DNA of 64,000 nt from Branchipolynoe longqiensis. Taxonomy: Eukaryota; Annelida; Polychaeta; Phyllodocida; Polynoidae. Location of the stretch: assembly GCA_030323885.1 (NCBI GenBank), contig JASIRB010003884.1, positions 78,709 through 142,708 of the forward strand. The letters are read 5' to 3'. The position numbers and the translations under genes are program-made. A model generated the notes under the pieces. It saw nothing but the letters and a program-made list of their open reading frames with translations, had not been told where the DNA came from and made no database searches. Each line of letters opens with the position of its first letter. Position 1 is the first letter of the stretch. This document shows positions 63,700 to 64,000 of this stretch, piece after piece.

Positions 63700-64000
63700 A
63701 CTGTCTGGCTGGACGCGGTGATTGGCTTCCCTCCTGGGTGGAAGGAGGAGAGTTCGAAACCTTTCACTATTGATTCTTGTCACGACCTCGCCCGATGTAT
63801 TTGGCATTAGTAGGGTAAGGCAAGGACTGGTTCGCTCAGCATCAGGATAATGTTACTGAGTGGAATATTGAAGTTATGGTTCCGGTGGCCTAGTCTCCCA
63901 ATGAGACAGCACTATGAAGTCAGCATAATTGTACACTGTCACAAGTCGGTTACTGTCCTGATATTACTTAGATGGTGCTAGCACATAAAACCCCAATACA
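63700..64000 (+). repeat. SINE-A, copy reaching the window edge
   Basis: Head GGCTGGACGCGGTGATTGG with B-box-like GAGTTCGAAACC, core CAGGATAATGTTACTGAGTG, tail CCTGATATTACTTAGATGG. Same orientation as the SINE-A on the other side of the satellite. Confidence 0.75.

Overview
This window looks like gene-poor, repeat-dense nuclear DNA of a metazoan, most likely an aquatic invertebrate. It holds tyrosine-recombinase (DIRS-order) retroelements, non-LTR elements of two types, Ty3/gypsy remains, several tRNA-headed SINE families, and many terminal-inverted-repeat MITEs. One SINE family has a central block (…ATAATGTGACTGAGTGGGAT…) that resembles invertebrate SINE core domains; from memory it is closest to molluscan ones, so the lineage is inference. 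I found no convincing host gene, no intact tRNA or rRNA gene, and nothing prokaryotic. Almost all long open frames are transposon pieces or low-complexity shadows.

Layout. 1-466 is a 14-bp AT minisatellite. 771-5940 is a very GC-rich DIRS-like element with broken gag, RT/RNase H and recombinase, inserted into a MITE-like repeat (R1). 6530-9700 is a decayed I/Nimb-like LINE on the minus strand. 10000-19400 is a patchwork of SINEs, MITEs and foldback elements, including a TAA-flanked MITE (11706-12384) and a 0.74-kb foldback (13274-14010). 19792-23531 has two minus-strand copies of one RTE-like LINE: an internally deleted copy and a nearly complete one, each with perfect target-site duplications. 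24170-25330 is a pyrimidine-strand minisatellite. 28180-28949 is a second TAA-flanked MITE, followed by a solo LTR.

The most interesting stretch is 29442-34085. An AT-rich DIRS-type pol fragment (minus strand) is split by a 59-bp minisatellite, and the repeat unit is itself a copy of the RNase H active-site segment of that pol. Two deletion derivatives of the GC-rich DIRS element of 771-5940 sit head-to-tail inside the minisatellite. The larger keeps an intact 385-codon gag but lacks all of RT, RNase H and recombinase. The smaller has lost gag too.

34961-46100 holds a pogo-like MITE, SINEs, tandem arrays, a CA/TG foldback, a third (internally deleted) copy of the RTE-like LINE and another TIR element. 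47690-49880 is a 50-bp-type tandem repeat carrying insertions of the TAA-flanked MITE family. The tandem host provides natural empty sites that show the TAA duplication. 50681-52306 is a 3'-truncated Ty3/gypsy element (minus strand). 55963-63559 is a 38-bp satellite of about 200 units with signs of a roughly 1.1-1.25-kb higher-order period. It is flanked by two SINEs of the same family in the same orientation.

Together these parts form a history of nested insertion and local amplification, not a gene pathway.
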